This document shows positions 44,801 through 53,985 of a stretch of 64,000 bases of DNA, piece by piece; the stretch's first letter is position 1, and every line of letters starts with the position of its first letter. The translations under genes and the position numbers were made by a program. Below the pieces are notes generated by a model. The model ran no database searches and was not told the DNA's origin. It saw only the letters and a program-made list of their open reading frames with translations. Origin of the DNA: an uncultured Eubacteriales bacterium (GTDB lineage: Bacteria; Bacillota; Clostridia; Oscillospirales; Oscillospiraceae). The stretch spans positions 682,001 to 746,000 of the forward strand of contig LT599017.1 in NCBI GenBank assembly GCA_900079765.1. Reading direction: 5' to 3'.

Positions 44801-47800
44801 GTGTACCACAACTCCACTGGTGACCTGGAGTATGCCCAGCTTAGCGCCGACCTGACTACCGCTACCCGGAAGGGGGTATTTTACGACTCCCTCACCGGTG
44901 AGCCGGATAACGGCAGAGCGGCGGATGCCGCGTTCCTTCAGGGGGGGGCCGCACTCTATCTGTACTTTACAGCTCGTTCCAATAAAGGAACTACTGCGGC
45001 CGAGGCATCCGTGATCGTCTGCCGCAAGCTGGAGAGCAGCGGCGAGACCCTCTTCGTGGATGATTTTAATGACGGAAATGCAGACGGCTGGGAAGCTGCC
45101 TCCGGTACCTGGTCCGTGGTGGACGGAGCCTATGTCCAGAGCGACACCAGTGCCGGGGCCATGTCCTTTGCGGGCAACACCACCTGGACCGACTACGAAT
45201 TTGAGGCCAAGGTCACGCCCGTATCCACCAAGGGCAGCAAGCTAGGCGTAATGCTCTCCGGCCGCGCCGACGGGGCGGCCAACCGCTATATCGGCTCCTA
45301 TAACACCGGAAAGTTGACCATCAACCGCCGGGTCAACGGCAGCGATAAGGTCCTGGCTGAAAATACGTACACCATGTCCGTCGGGACGACATATACCATG
45401 AAACTTGTCTTCCAAGGCGACCAAATCACGCTGTATGTGAATGGGGTTGAGGAATTGAAGGCAACCGACGCAACCCACGCCTCTGGAAAGATCGGCCTGG
45501 CGACCTATGAGACCAACGCCAAATTTGACGACGTAATCGTCCGGCCCCTTTCCGGTGAGCCCCAGCCTACGGCTCCCATTAAGGTGACGGACTTCGGGGA
45601 CCACCAGGTGATCCAGCGCGACCCCAAGACGGGCAGGGCGGCCGTGGCCGTCAGTGGAACGGTTTTCGTCTCTGCAGCCAAGGTGGAAGTGCGGGTTTTG
45701 AACTTCGAGACCGGTGCCGATGTGGTGGGATGGACCGCCGTGGCGCAGAACGCCGCGGAGGGGAGCGCCTGGTCGGGCAGCCTATCTGTGCCCCAGGGCG
45801 GCTGGTATAAGCTTGAGGCCCGGGCGCTGGACGGAGAGGGCAAGGTGCTCGGCAGCGCGGTGGGCAGCAGGAAGTGGGGCGTCGGCATCAACGTCCTGTG
45901 CATCGGCCAGTCCAACATGATGGGCCAGGCGAGCGACCTGCCCCGCACCGTGGCCAACGACATGGTGGCCAACTACACCCGCGCGGGCAACTGGACCCAC
46001 CTGGTAGATCCCTATGATGGTGCGGGCGGCTCCCTGGTTCCTGCCATGGGCAACTACCTGGTGGCTGAGCTGGGCATCCCCGTCGGGTTTGTCCCGGCGG
46101 CTGACTCGGGCTCCGGCCTGCACGCGCCCAACCCCTATACCAATCCCCCGCATGGGCCCACCCGCTACTGGATGTACTACACCACGCCCAGCGACACCTC
46201 CACCCTCTACGGCAAGGCTGTCACCCGGGCCAAGGCGGCGGGCGGCGTGGAGCTCGCGGTGTGGAACCAGGGTGAGACCGACGGCTCCATATTGATCGCG
46301 AAGGAAGTCTACGAGAGCGACATGAAGATCCTTCTCAGTCGCCTGCGCACCGACCTGGGTAATGAGACCCTCCCCATCTTCCTCTGTCAGATCGGCACCC
46401 ATGACGACAACATTTCCAACGACGCGGCCTATACCGCCATCCGCAGCGCGCAGCACGACCTGGACGACGGGGTGAACTTTTTCCTGGCGGCTACCGAGAT
46501 GGAGTTTGCGCGCAAGGATACCGCCCACTACACCCAGCCCGGCTTAGACGAGATCGGCCGCAGGGTGGCCCACAGCGTGCTCTACTACTACGGCAAGACC
46601 GACTATTACCGGGGCCCCTACATCTCCGGTGCGGAGTATACAGACGTTAGCAGGACCGCTATCGATATAAAAATTACGCATCGGGGCGGCACCGACATTA
46701 CCCCGGTCAGCGGCATCACTGGGTTTGCCGTCCTGGACGGCATGAACGAGGTGACTGTCACCTCCGCCGTCCGCCAGAGCGCGGACACCGTGCGCCTGAC
46801 TTTGGCCGCGCCCATCTCCGGCAGCGGGCGGGTCCGTTACCTCTTTGGCCTGAACCCGCCCCATAGCAACATTGTCAAGGACAACACCGATATGGCCTTC
46901 CCACTGGAAAACACCACTGCCGATATCCCCGTCGGCAGCGACGCGCCAGTGGTCTGGAACCTGATGGACCACGATATGGGACCCGACTGGAAGGCGGGCG
47001 GCTGGCGCGAGTCTACGAAGTCCGGCAACGGCACCTTTACCCAGGAGCTGGACTACCTCAACATCAACAAGCCCAATGAGACGGCTATCGGCACCGCCGG
47101 GCTCTACCACTGGGCGATCTCCCCCGCGACCCTTGCCCTGCCCAGAGACGGGTTCACCCTCCGGGTGACGGCCAGAGCGGCTGGGGACGTTGAGGCCCAG
47201 GCCAATGAGATCGGTGTCCGCATGGGTCTGAATGCCGACGACCTCAGCGGCAAGCTTGCTTCCATCTTCCTGGGCTATGGCGAGGAGGGCTTTGTCAGCG
47301 CCTCCGCCACCGGCACGGGCCGGTTTACCATGAAACTGGACACCACGGTCTGGCACGACTATACCATCGTGGCCCGGCTGGAAAACAGCGCATACGTCTT
47401 CGATCTCTATGTGGACAACGCCCTGGCCTTTGAGAGCGTGCCCTTCGTCACCTACAAGGGTGGGGACCTGATCCGTCTGGGCTGCGACATAGGCGGCCGC
47501 TGCGACCTGGATGTAAAGAACGTCCGCCTGGGCTCGGGTGAGGTCCTGCCCGAGGGGGTGTCCCCCGCCCGGGTGACCGGCGTCTCCCTTTCCACCCAGA
47601 GCCAGAAGGAGACTGAGACCAAGACCGTAACCGTCACCGTCACTGGCCAGTACTTTGCCGACGGTGAGGAAGTATCCCTCTCCCTGGTAGATAAGCGTTA
47701 CAACGACGTACCGGGTGTGACCGCCCGCGCGGTCTTCACCGGCAACATGGCGACGGCGGCCCTCACCGTTCCAGCCGGGCTCTCCGTCACCGAATACTAT

Positions 47801-49756
47801 GTGAAGGCCCGGGCCAACGGCCGGGTGCGCTACTCCGGGGCCTACACGGTGGAGGTCCAGCGGTCCGCGCCCACCTTCCCACAATTCACCGCCGAAGGCT
47901 TTACCATCGAGCTGGAGGACTACGCGTATAACCCCACCAACGAGTTCAACTTCCCGACCATCGTTGACACGAAGGACCACCCGGTCAACAATGGTTTGGG
48001 CGGCTACCGGTACTACCTCTTCTATGCGCCCCACGACGCCCCGGCGGGCAACTGCATGGCCATGTCCAACTCCCTGGATGGTCCCTGGGTCGAGTATGAG
48101 GGCAACCCCGTTATCGGCAAGACTTGGGCGAAGGAGGACGGGAGCGGGAATTATTACGACGTGTCCCACGTGTCCTCACCCCACGTGATCTGGAACGACG
48201 TCTATCAGTGCTACTTCATGTACTTCCACGGGGAGAACCCGACCACCCGTTACGCAACTTCCACCGACCTGGTGAACTGGACCTATGGAGGCGTCTGCGT
48301 CGTCGCCAACGACTTCTCCGCCACCGGGAGCGGCCACACGGAGGCGAGCTACGCCAGGGTCTTTGAGCATGAGGTGCCGGGGCTCGGCAACAAATACATC
48401 ATGCTGCTGATGATCAACAACAGCGCGAATATGCGCAAGATCTTCTGGGCTTACTCTGCCGACGGAAAGGACTGGACCGCCGTGCAGACCCCGCTGCTGG
48501 ACCCCTCTATGAGCAGCGAGTACAAGGGTAATTTCTCCGGCCCCTGGTTCATGGAGCGTGATGGCCGGTACTTTGTCATCTGCCATGCCTCCTCCGGCAA
48601 TATGTATGCCTTTGAGGTGGGGGAGAGCCTGGAAGAATGCATCCCCTGGGGCGTATTTTACGACTCCAAGGACTCCACCGACCCCAGCGATGTGGAGCAT
48701 GAGAGCGCGTGGCCGGACTATGGCCGCGCGGGTGCGCCCAGCTTTATGAAAGACGATGAGGGTCGCTGGCATATGTTCTACGAGGGCGGCAAGCGGCTCC
48801 ACGCCAACATCGTCCATGCCACCGCTCCGGCGGACTACGTGCCCCCCGTCAATGAGAATACGGGCAGCAATATCACCACCAAGACCGAGACCCTGCCCGA
48901 TGGGACAAGGGTGACCACGAAGACCGACCGGATCACCGGTACGGTCACGGTGACCACGCTGGCACCCGACGGGACAAAGACTGTGGCCGTCACCAAAAAA
49001 GACGGCAGCGGGACCGAGACCCTGACCCTGGCCGGCGGCGTGCGCGCCGACAGCAAAATCGGCGCGGACGGCTCCGTGACGGCTACCGTTACCGTGCCGG
49101 AGACCGCGGGGCGGGCCATGGTGGAGATCCCTGCCGGAAAGGGCAATGTGGTGCTTTTGATCGGGGAGGACGGAACGGAGCGGGTGCTGACGATCTTTAC
49201 CATTAAGGACGGGCGGCTGAAGTTGCTGCTTGACGCCTCCATGGAGGTCCGCGTCGTCGCCCGCAGCGCAGTCTTCGGCGATACGGTGGGCACGGCGGCG
49301 CACGAGGCTGCGGCGCAGCTCGCGGCGCGGGACGTGTTCCTCGGCACCGGCCCCGACACCTTCTCGCCGGACATGGCGGTGAACCGGGCTATGTTGGTCA
49401 CACTGCTCTACCGGCTGGATGGGAGGCCGAAAGTAGCTTTGCCGGCCTTCACCGACGTTGCGGAAAATGCTTGGTTTGCCGCGGGTGCCGGCTGGGCGCA
49501 GGAGCGGGGTGTTACGCTGGGTGTGGGCGGCGGCAGTTTTGCCCCCGACGCCGTCCTGACCTGGGAGCAGCTTGCGGTGATGCTCTACCGTTACGCCGGC
49601 TGGGCGCAGGAGCCGGGCGGGAAGACCGAAACCGAGCTTGCCCTTGACTGGTGCGCCGGTGTTGGCGTTGGCTTAGGGCTGGACAATAACGCGCCCGTCA
49701 GCCGAGGCGAGCTGGCCGCCATGCTGTATCATTACATCGAGGTTCTGGTTGGATGA
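41834..49756 (+). CDS. Giant secreted SLH-anchored protein with propeller, LamG-like and SASA esterase domains
   Basis: The 2640-residue protein has a signal peptide (residues 1-27, cut after VMA). In order: LamG-like domain (about 33-235), Ig-like (235-335), GH43-like five-blade propeller (345-672), Big_2-like (675-770), a second diverged propeller (770-1075), LamG/DUF1080-like (1075-1245), a SASA sialate O-acetylesterase-like domain (1250-1620; GQSNMMG near 1358 holds the Ser, QGETDG near 1478), then LamG-Ig-propeller again (1703-2330), a Thr-rich linker and three SLH repeats (2489-2640). The two LamG-Ig-propeller copies are nearly identical. It probably binds and trims glycans at the cell surface. 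GGAGG precedes ATG 41834. Activity of each propeller is unproven. Confidence 0.88.
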   Translation: MKRVCSLLLALAMVFGMLGSNTAVMAAEGEVQATWDLFDASTENYTETWKYSVGAKVGVENVTQQSGYVNLLKDGTKTITSSDGGAYIWLVPKTAPALPGSTKFTVEVTARIHSAVAGEANEISIRMGTDSNDTNGKLYPLFLTYGTEGGISTRSDGKDAKTLDTTVWHNYGLVVDPLTKMYSIYVDGEEFFAEVGAITYKGGNLLRIGADNNTRCDTDVLAGRVGTGDLSALLGEYPLPEDTLPRLMSVTLSESSQKENEAQIVTATVTGQNFENGAAVSVKLVDNTGAAVGDVTAAGTFTNNSAEVDLTIPAGLPTGAYYIEAAAQGSTVRSAAYTVETSLTAPEFPTFVATGYTIELADYAYNPTEEYNFPTIVDTKDHPVDNGLGDYRYYLFYAPHDAPAGNCMAMSNSLDGPWVEYEKNPVIGKTWAKEDGSGNYYSVSHVSSPHVMWLEERGCYVMYFHGENTTTRYATSTDLVNWTYGGVCVTANQFSATGTGFNEASYARVFEHKVPGLDNKYIMLLMITGPGNNTHRNIYWAHSKDGINWTPVKESLLNPDINSVYKSNFSGPWFMEWEGRYFVICHASSGEIYAFEVGEGLDKCIEWGEVYNSQGIRGTDDANPECYPDYGRSGAPYFIQDDEERWHMYYEAGKRLNTNIVHAVEVQGGEEDELARGGLELEKATLMVGETAQPVLHLFDKSNAQVTADTQGLTLTYHVSNPAVLKFEDGLLTAVGAGTATAWAEATLNGVKAISSKVAVSVTGKTVLPEGVILTNDGLTGRTALNLELPAIFKAEGRISNPIDSYYLYFSYNNNGSGRSIALATAPAPEGPWTVYNSGTPVITAVSLGLGGTAGTNAPWPIWDAQNNRIMMYYSLGNTNIGMAASTDGVTFTSAQSVFLGSKAPAGTEAYQQSVYEYTIPGKDNKYLMLYTGNGYTAEGGNGKQLFYAWSSDGETWETAQQPLLSPGTADNKNIASPRLLIQGGVPCLVYHNSTGDLEYAQLSADLTTATRKGVFYDSLTGEPDNGRAADAAFLQGGAALYLYFTARSNKGTTAAEASVIVCRKLESSGETLFVDDFNDGNADGWEAASGTWSVVDGAYVQSDTSAGAMSFAGNTTWTDYEFEAKVTPVSTKGSKLGVMLSGRADGAANRYIGSYNTGKLTINRRVNGSDKVLAENTYTMSVGTTYTMKLVFQGDQITLYVNGVEELKATDATHASGKIGLATYETNAKFDDVIVRPLSGEPQPTAPIKVTDFGDHQVIQRDPKTGRAAVAVSGTVFVSAAKVEVRVLNFETGADVVGWTAVAQNAAEGSAWSGSLSVPQGGWYKLEARALDGEGKVLGSAVGSRKWGVGINVLCIGQSNMMGQASDLPRTVANDMVANYTRAGNWTHLVDPYDGAGGSLVPAMGNYLVAELGIPVGFVPAADSGSGLHAPNPYTNPPHGPTRYWMYYTTPSDTSTLYGKAVTRAKAAGGVELAVWNQGETDGSILIAKEVYESDMKILLSRLRTDLGNETLPIFLCQIGTHDDNISNDAAYTAIRSAQHDLDDGVNFFLAATEMEFARKDTAHYTQPGLDEIGRRVAHSVLYYYGKTDYYRGPYISGAEYTDVSRTAIDIKITHRGGTDITPVSGITGFAVLDGMNEVTVTSAVRQSADTVRLTLAAPISGSGRVRYLFGLNPPHSNIVKDNTDMAFPLENTTADIPVGSDAPVVWNLMDHDMGPDWKAGGWRESTKSGNGTFTQELDYLNINKPNETAIGTAGLYHWAISPATLALPRDGFTLRVTARAAGDVEAQANEIGVRMGLNADDLSGKLASIFLGYGEEGFVSASATGTGRFTMKLDTTVWHDYTIVARLENSAYVFDLYVDNALAFESVPFVTYKGGDLIRLGCDIGGRCDLDVKNVRLGSGEVLPEGVSPARVTGVSLSTQSQKETETKTVTVTVTGQYFADGEEVSLSLVDKRYNDVPGVTARAVFTGNMATAALTVPAGLSVTEYYVKARANGRVRYSGAYTVEVQRSAPTFPQFTAEGFTIELEDYAYNPTNEFNFPTIVDTKDHPVNNGLGGYRYYLFYAPHDAPAGNCMAMSNSLDGPWVEYEGNPVIGKTWAKEDGSGNYYDVSHVSSPHVIWNDVYQCYFMYFHGENPTTRYATSTDLVNWTYGGVCVVANDFSATGSGHTEASYARVFEHEVPGLGNKYIMLLMINNSANMRKIFWAYSADGKDWTAVQTPLLDPSMSSEYKGNFSGPWFMERDGRYFVICHASSGNMYAFEVGESLEECIPWGVFYDSKDSTDPSDVEHESAWPDYGRAGAPSFMKDDEGRWHMFYEGGKRLHANIVHATAPADYVPPVNENTGSNITTKTETLPDGTRVTTKTDRITGTVTVTTLAPDGTKTVAVTKKDGSGTETLTLAGGVRADSKIGADGSVTATVTVPETAGRAMVEIPAGKGNVVLLIGEDGTERVLTIFTIKDGRLKLLLDASMEVRVVARSAVFGDTVGTAAHEAAAQLAARDVFLGTGPDTFSPDMAVNRAMLVTLLYRLDGRPKVALPAFTDVAENAWFAAGAGWAQERGVTLGVGGGSFAPDAVLTWEQLAVMLYRYAGWAQEPGGKTETELALDWCAGVGVGLGLDNNAPVSRGELAAMLYHYIEVLVG

Positions 49757-49763
49757 ACAGACC

Positions 49764-49797
49764 GGGGGCGGGGCGGAGTAAAAGCCGCCCCGCCCCC
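49764..49797 (+). terminator. GC-rich hairpin after the giant gene
   Basis: GGGGGCGGGGCGG pairs perfectly with CCGCCCCGCCCCC, loop of eight. No T run follows, so read-through into the isomerase gene is possible. Confidence 0.5.
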
Positions 49798-49825
49798 GTC
49801 CAACCGAGCAGAAATGAGGAAAATT

Positions 49826-50509
49826 ATGAAACGGTCTGAAATTAATACCATCCTGCGGGAGGCGGAGGAGTTCTGCCGCGAGATGAATTTCAACCTTCCG
49901 CCCTGGGCTCACTGGGGTGCGGAGGAGTGGGCGGCGGCAGGCCACGAGTACGACGAGATCCGGGAGAATATGCTGGGCTGGGACATCACCGACTATGGAC
50001 ATGGAACATTTGCGGAGATCGGCCTGGCGCTATTCACCATCCGCAACGGGAACCTGAAAAACAGCAAATACAAAAAGCCGTACGCCGAAAAGCTCCTCAT
50101 CTCCCGGGAAGGGCAGCTATCACCCAACCATTTCCACTGGAGCAAGATGGAGGATATCATCAATCGCGGCGGCGGCAACCTGATGATTCAGGTATGGAAC
50201 GCGGCGGAGGACGAGTCCCTGGCGGATACCCCAGTCACCGTCCACCTGGACGGGGTGGAGCAGGTGGTCCCCGCCGCCACGGTCCTGCGCCTGACGCCGG
50301 GCATGAGCATCACCCTTCCCCAGCGGCAGTACCACGCCTTCTGGGCCGAGCCGGGGCACGGGGACGTCCTGATCGGCGAGGTGTCCATGACCAATGACGA
50401 CAACGTGGACAACCGTTTCTACGAGACCCAGGGCCGCTTCCCCACCGTAGAAGAGGACGAGGCCCCCTTCCGCCTGCTGTGCAATGAGTACCCTGCCGCG
50501 AAGGAGTGA
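49826..50509 (+). CDS. D-lyxose/D-mannose isomerase (YdaE family)
   Basis: The 227-residue cupin-fold enzyme has the metal-binding HFHWSKMEDIINRGGGNLMI region near 98 and a later LPQRQYHAFWAEPG near 172 contributing the remaining His. Family knowledge: D-lyxose ketol-isomerases also convert D-mannose to D-fructose. ATG 49826 has GAGG six bases upstream. The next gene, a fructokinase-like PfkB kinase 4 bases on, fits a mannose-to-fructose-to-fructose-6-phosphate route. It follows the giant surface protein, possibly using its released sugars. Confidence 0.88.
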   Translation: MKRSEINTILREAEEFCREMNFNLPPWAHWGAEEWAAAGHEYDEIRENMLGWDITDYGHGTFAEIGLALFTIRNGNLKNSKYKKPYAEKLLISREGQLSPNHFHWSKMEDIINRGGGNLMIQVWNAAEDESLADTPVTVHLDGVEQVVPAATVLRLTPGMSITLPQRQYHAFWAEPGHGDVLIGEVSMTNDDNVDNRFYETQGRFPTVEEDEAPFRLLCNEYPAAKE

Positions 50510-50513
50510 GGAC

Positions 50514-51476
50514 ATGAAAAAGCGCTACGACGTCACCGCGCTGGGGGAACTGTTGATCGACTTTACCGAGTGCGGCCTCTCCCCGGCTGGGGTGCGGCTC
50601 TTTGAGCAGAATCCCGGCGGCGCGCCCGCCAATGTGCTCTGCGCCGTGACACGCCTGGGCGGCTCCGCCGCCTTCATCGGCAAGGTGGGGGACGATATGC
50701 ATGGCCGCTTCCTCCGGGAGACCCTGGAGCGGGAGGGGATCGACGTCTCCGGCCTGACGGAGGATCCGGCGGTATTCACCACGCTGGCCTTTGTGGGCTT
50801 GAGCGCCGGCGGGGAGCGGAGCTTCAGCTTTGCCCGCAAACCGGGGGCGGACACCTGCCTCCGGCCCGAGGAGGTGTCCGAGGCTTTGCTGCGGGAGAGC
50901 GCTATTTTCCACGTGGGGTCACTCTCTCTCACCGACGAGCCCGCCCGCTCCGCCACGCTCACCGCCGTGGGCAGGGCCAGGGAGCTGGGAGCCATCGTCT
51001 CTTACGACCCCAACTACCGCGCCTCCCTCTGGCCCGACGTGGAGACGGCGAAGGAGCAAATGCGCGCCCTGGTCCCCCTGACAGACGTGATGAAACTCTC
51101 CGACGAGGAGGCCGGGCTGCTCACCGGCTATGAGGACCCCGCGCGGTGCGCCCAGGCGCTGCTCGCTCAGGGTCCCGGCTGTGTGGCGGTGACCCTGGGG
51201 AGCGAGGGCGCGCTGGTGGCCACGGGGGAGGGGACGCGCCGCGTCTCGCCCTTCCACGTGACGGCAGCGGACGCCACAGGCGCGGGGGACGCCTTCTGGG
51301 GCGCGTTCCTAAGCCGCCTGAGCGCCAACGGCAAACGCCCCAACCAGCTTACCCTCGACGAGGCATACGAATTTGCGCGTTTGGCCAACGCGGCCGCCGC
51401 CCTCTGCGTGGAGCGGCGGGGCGCCATCCCGGCCATGCCCACCCTGGCCGAGGTGGAGCGGCGTCTCAACGCCTGA
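50514..51476 (+). CDS. PfkB-family carbohydrate kinase, fructokinase-like
   Basis: The 320-residue kinase has the PfkB signature 1 NPGGAPANVLCAVTRLGG near 36, GKVGDDMHGRFL and signature 2 ADATGAGDAFWGAFLSRL near 255 with the catalytic Asp. The specificity is probably fructose, from the GELLIDFTE start and the neighbouring isomerase, but ribose-type or other sugars cannot be excluded. ATG 50514 follows AAGGAGTGAGG and lies 4 bases after the isomerase stop. Confidence 0.92.
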   Translation: MKKRYDVTALGELLIDFTECGLSPAGVRLFEQNPGGAPANVLCAVTRLGGSAAFIGKVGDDMHGRFLRETLEREGIDVSGLTEDPAVFTTLAFVGLSAGGERSFSFARKPGADTCLRPEEVSEALLRESAIFHVGSLSLTDEPARSATLTAVGRARELGAIVSYDPNYRASLWPDVETAKEQMRALVPLTDVMKLSDEEAGLLTGYEDPARCAQALLAQGPGCVAVTLGSEGALVATGEGTRRVSPFHVTAADATGAGDAFWGAFLSRLSANGKRPNQLTLDEAYEFARLANAAAALCVERRGAIPAMPTLAEVERRLNA

Positions 51477-51483
51477 AACAGCA

Positions 51484-51527
51484 AAAGCAGGGCCCGTAAA
51501 ATCATATGATTTTACGGGCCCTGCTTT
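51484..51527. terminator. Bidirectional intrinsic terminator
   Basis: A long perfect stem (AAAAGCAGGGCCCGTAAAAT and complement) with only a few unpaired bases at its tip, between convergent genes. Confidence 0.85.
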
Positions 51528-51538
51528 TGTGCTTGAAT

Positions 51539-52621
51539 TCAGACGGTACGCTCCAGGAGTTCACCGATGATGGAGTCGGCAATGGTGTAGACGCGGGAGA
51601 AGTCCACGTGGGGGTTATAGAGGGTTTCCAGGTCGTCGTGCATGGACTTGGCCTGGGTAAGGGAGTCCACCGCCTCATCCAGCAGGGCGGAGGCCACCTT
51701 GCGGGAGAAACGCAGCCGGGGACGGTTGCGCCGCAGGAGCTCCGCGTCCGCCATGGCGTCCAGCCGGATGCGACGGAAGGGGCGCCCGGGGTAGGGGAGG
51801 GCGGGCGTACTCGTGACGAAGGCCAGCCCTAGGTCGGGGAGGAGCAGGTGCTCCATCCTGCCTGGGAAGAGGGGGGAGGGGCAGGCCACCACGTCGTGCC
51901 CTGCCGCCACGGCCCCGGCAGCCAGGCAGGTGAGGAGGCTGCTGCCCAGCCCATAGCTGTCGCATAGCTCATAGACCTTACCGCACTGGGCGTCAACCGT
52001 GTCGAAATTGCAGAGGACGCCCCGCCAGGTGACGCCGCCCAGGAACCGCTGTACGCTCCGCCCCGGCTCGCGTCCGGTCCTCTTGATCTCTCGGGAGAGG
52101 ATACCCTTGGCCCGTTTGGACATCCGGGCCTCAAGCGCCGGGGTGAGCAGGAGGGCGCGCATGTCCTCCCCGATCTGGGCCGCCGCCGCGAGACAGCGGT
52201 AGGCCCGGCTGTAGCAGCTCTTGTACCCTGCCATGCAGGCCATCAGCTCCCCCTTGACGGCGGAGAGTGCCTTCTTATCATAGCAGTCCCCCAGATTGAC
52301 GTACCGCTCCACCGCGCCGGGGAATTTCGGCTCCACCACATGGGGCGCGGTGCCGTCCACGATGGCGGCGGCGAGGGTGGGGATGAGGATGCCGTCCAGC
52401 GAGTCGGGGTCGCCGGAGCACTGTATGTATTCCACCTGGAGGCCCTTTGCCTCCAAGGCTCCGCCCACCTTGCGGATCAGGGTGGATTTGCCACAGCCGG
52501 GGCCGCCTTTGAGAATGAAAATGTCCTCCGCCGCCGCGGGGTCGATCAGCTGATCGTAGAGTGAGTAGAAACCGTTGGGGGAATTGGCTCCCAAAAAATA
52601 GCAGACCTTGTGCTGCGCCAT
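51539..52621 (-). CDS. P-loop ATPase of the PRK06851 type
   Basis: The 360-residue cytoplasmic protein has a Walker A loop LKGGPGCGKSTLIRKVGGA near 37 and a later part (CPSPLFPGRMEHLLLPDLG near 255) resembling uncharacterised Clostridia ATPases. No transmembrane helix is present. It is divergent from selD with a 169-base gap. A link to selenium metabolism is suggested only by position. Role unknown. Confidence 0.8.
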   Translation of the reverse strand: MAQHKVCYFLGANSPNGFYSLYDQLIDPAAAEDIFILKGGPGCGKSTLIRKVGGALEAKGLQVEYIQCSGDPDSLDGILIPTLAAAIVDGTAPHVVEPKFPGAVERYVNLGDCYDKKALSAVKGELMACMAGYKSCYSRAYRCLAAAAQIGEDMRALLLTPALEARMSKRAKGILSREIKRTGREPGRSVQRFLGGVTWRGVLCNFDTVDAQCGKVYELCDSYGLGSSLLTCLAAGAVAAGHDVVACPSPLFPGRMEHLLLPDLGLAFVTSTPALPYPGRPFRRIRLDAMADAELLRRNRPRLRFSRKVASALLDEAVDSLTQAKSMHDDLETLYNPHVDFSRVYTIADSIIGELLERTV

Positions 52622-52729
52622 ATAAAACCCTCCGATAGAAGTATTCCGGGATATTTCCTAATATAGAGTATGCAAACCCGGGACTTGGGGTGCGCCCCCA
52701 GGCGTTTCCGTTTGATGTTCTGTTTCCTC

Positions 52730-52758
52730 TTGCCAACCCCCTTGTAAAGTCGTAAAAT
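52730..52758 (+). promoter_or_regulatory. Sigma-A promoter of selD
   Basis: TTGCCA (52730-52735), 17-bp spacer and TAAAAT (52753-52758), 32 bases before ATG 52791. Confidence 0.6.
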
Positions 52759-52790
52759 AAGGGTAATTAGTTTGGAGAGGGGGGAGCACC

Positions 52791-53834
52791 ATGGCGAAAG
52801 AACCCATACGTCTGACCCAGATGACCGCCGCGGGCGGTTGAGGGGCCAAGATAGGACCGGGTGTCCTAAGTAATCTGCTGGCGGGCCTGCCGAAGAGCTC
52901 TGATGAGCAGCTTTTGGTGGGCTTTGACGCCAGCGACGACGCCGCCGTCTATAAAATTAGCGCCGACACGGCAATGATCCAGACGGTGGACTTCTTCCCG
53001 CCCATGGTGGACGACCCCAGGGACTTTGGCCGCGTGGCGGCCAGCAACGCCCTCTCCGACGTGTACGCCATGGGGGGCAGCCCTCGTCTCGCCATGAACC
53101 TGCTCTGTTTCCCCTCCTGCCTGCCGCTGGATGTGGTGGGGGAGATCCTGTCCGGGGGCGCTGAGAAGGTGCGGGAGGCCGGAGCTGTCATCGCCGGGGG
53201 CCACAGCATCGAGGACCGGGAGCCGAAATACGGCCTCTGCGTCACCGGGTTCGCCCACCCCTCCGCCATCCTCACCAATGGCGGCGCGGGGGAGGGGGAT
53301 CTCCTCGTCCTCACCAAGCCACTGGGCTCCGGCGTCCTTACCACTGCGGCGAAGGCGGGCCTTCTGGATGAGGGTGCCAACCGGGCCATGGTGGAGCTGA
53401 TGGCGCAGCTCAACAAGACCGCCTGCGAGACCATGCTCCCCCTGAAACCCACCGCCTGCACCGACGTGACCGGGTTCGGACTTCTGGGTCATGTGGAGGA
53501 GATGGCCCGGGGCGCGGGCCTCACCGCCCGCCTCATTGCCTCAGCGGTGCCCACGGCGGCGGGAGCCCTGGAGCTTGCGCGGGAGGGCATCATTCCCGCC
53601 GGGGCCTACCGTAACCGAGACTACTTGGCGGGCAAGGCATTTGTAGATGGGGGCGTTCCACTGGATCTTGCAGACCTCCTCTACGACCCCCAGACCGCGG
53701 GCGGGCTGGTCATTGCCATCCCGGAGGCGCGGAGCCGCGAGCTCCTCCGCCGCTTGGCGGGGGCTGGGGTGGTGGCCGCCGTCATCGGCCAGATGGTCCG
53801 GCGGGAGGAATTCAACGTCACCGTCGGGGTGTGA
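52791..53834 (+). CDS. selD: Selenide, water dikinase containing selenocysteine (in-frame UGA)
   Basis: The frame from ATG 52791 (ribosome site GGAGAGGGGGGAG) reads MAKEPIRLTQMTAAGG, then TGA at 52839-52841, then GAKIGPGVL, and continues open to 53834 (347 residues). The UGA falls at residue 17, the active-site Cys17 position of E. coli SelD, with the conserved Lys at residue 20. A SECIS-like hairpin starts ten bases downstream. Further motifs: DDAAVYKI, VDFFPPMVDDP, GGHSIEDREPKYG and TDVTGFGLLGH. SelD makes selenophosphate for selenocysteine and selenouridine. A plain gene finder would miss the first 41 codons and start at an internal ATG near 52914. No selA, selB or selC is in the window. 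Confidence 0.93.
52839..52868 (+). promoter_or_regulatory. UGA selenocysteine codon and bacterial SECIS-like hairpin
   Basis: TAGGAC (52852-52857), loop CGGGT (52858-52862) and GTCCTA (52863-52868) form a 6-bp stem whose apical loop is 17-21 bases after the UGA, within the range used by bacterial SelB. Confidence 0.75.
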
Positions 53835-53844
53835 TTGTCAACGA

Positions 53845-53878
53845 GAAACCGCCACGGAGAGAACTCCGTGGCGGTTTC
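53845..53878 (+). terminator. Intrinsic terminator after selD
   Basis: GAAACCGCCACGGAG pairs with CTCCGTGGCGGTTTC, loop AGAA, then ATCTTAT. Confidence 0.85.
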
Positions 53879-53985
53879 ATCTTATGCTGTAGGCCCGCAA
53901 GTCCGCGCCAAAAAGCGCAGGAATAGGCATGGGTTTTTGTCTGTGTTATGGTACAATGTGAATATCAAACTATGGAGGGGCTGTC

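Noticed and set aside
46544-48169. Antisense open frame of about 541 codons opposite the giant surface protein gene
   Set aside because: It mirrors conserved domains in the sense strand, and a matching antisense frame appears in the duplicate copy only because the DNA is repeated.
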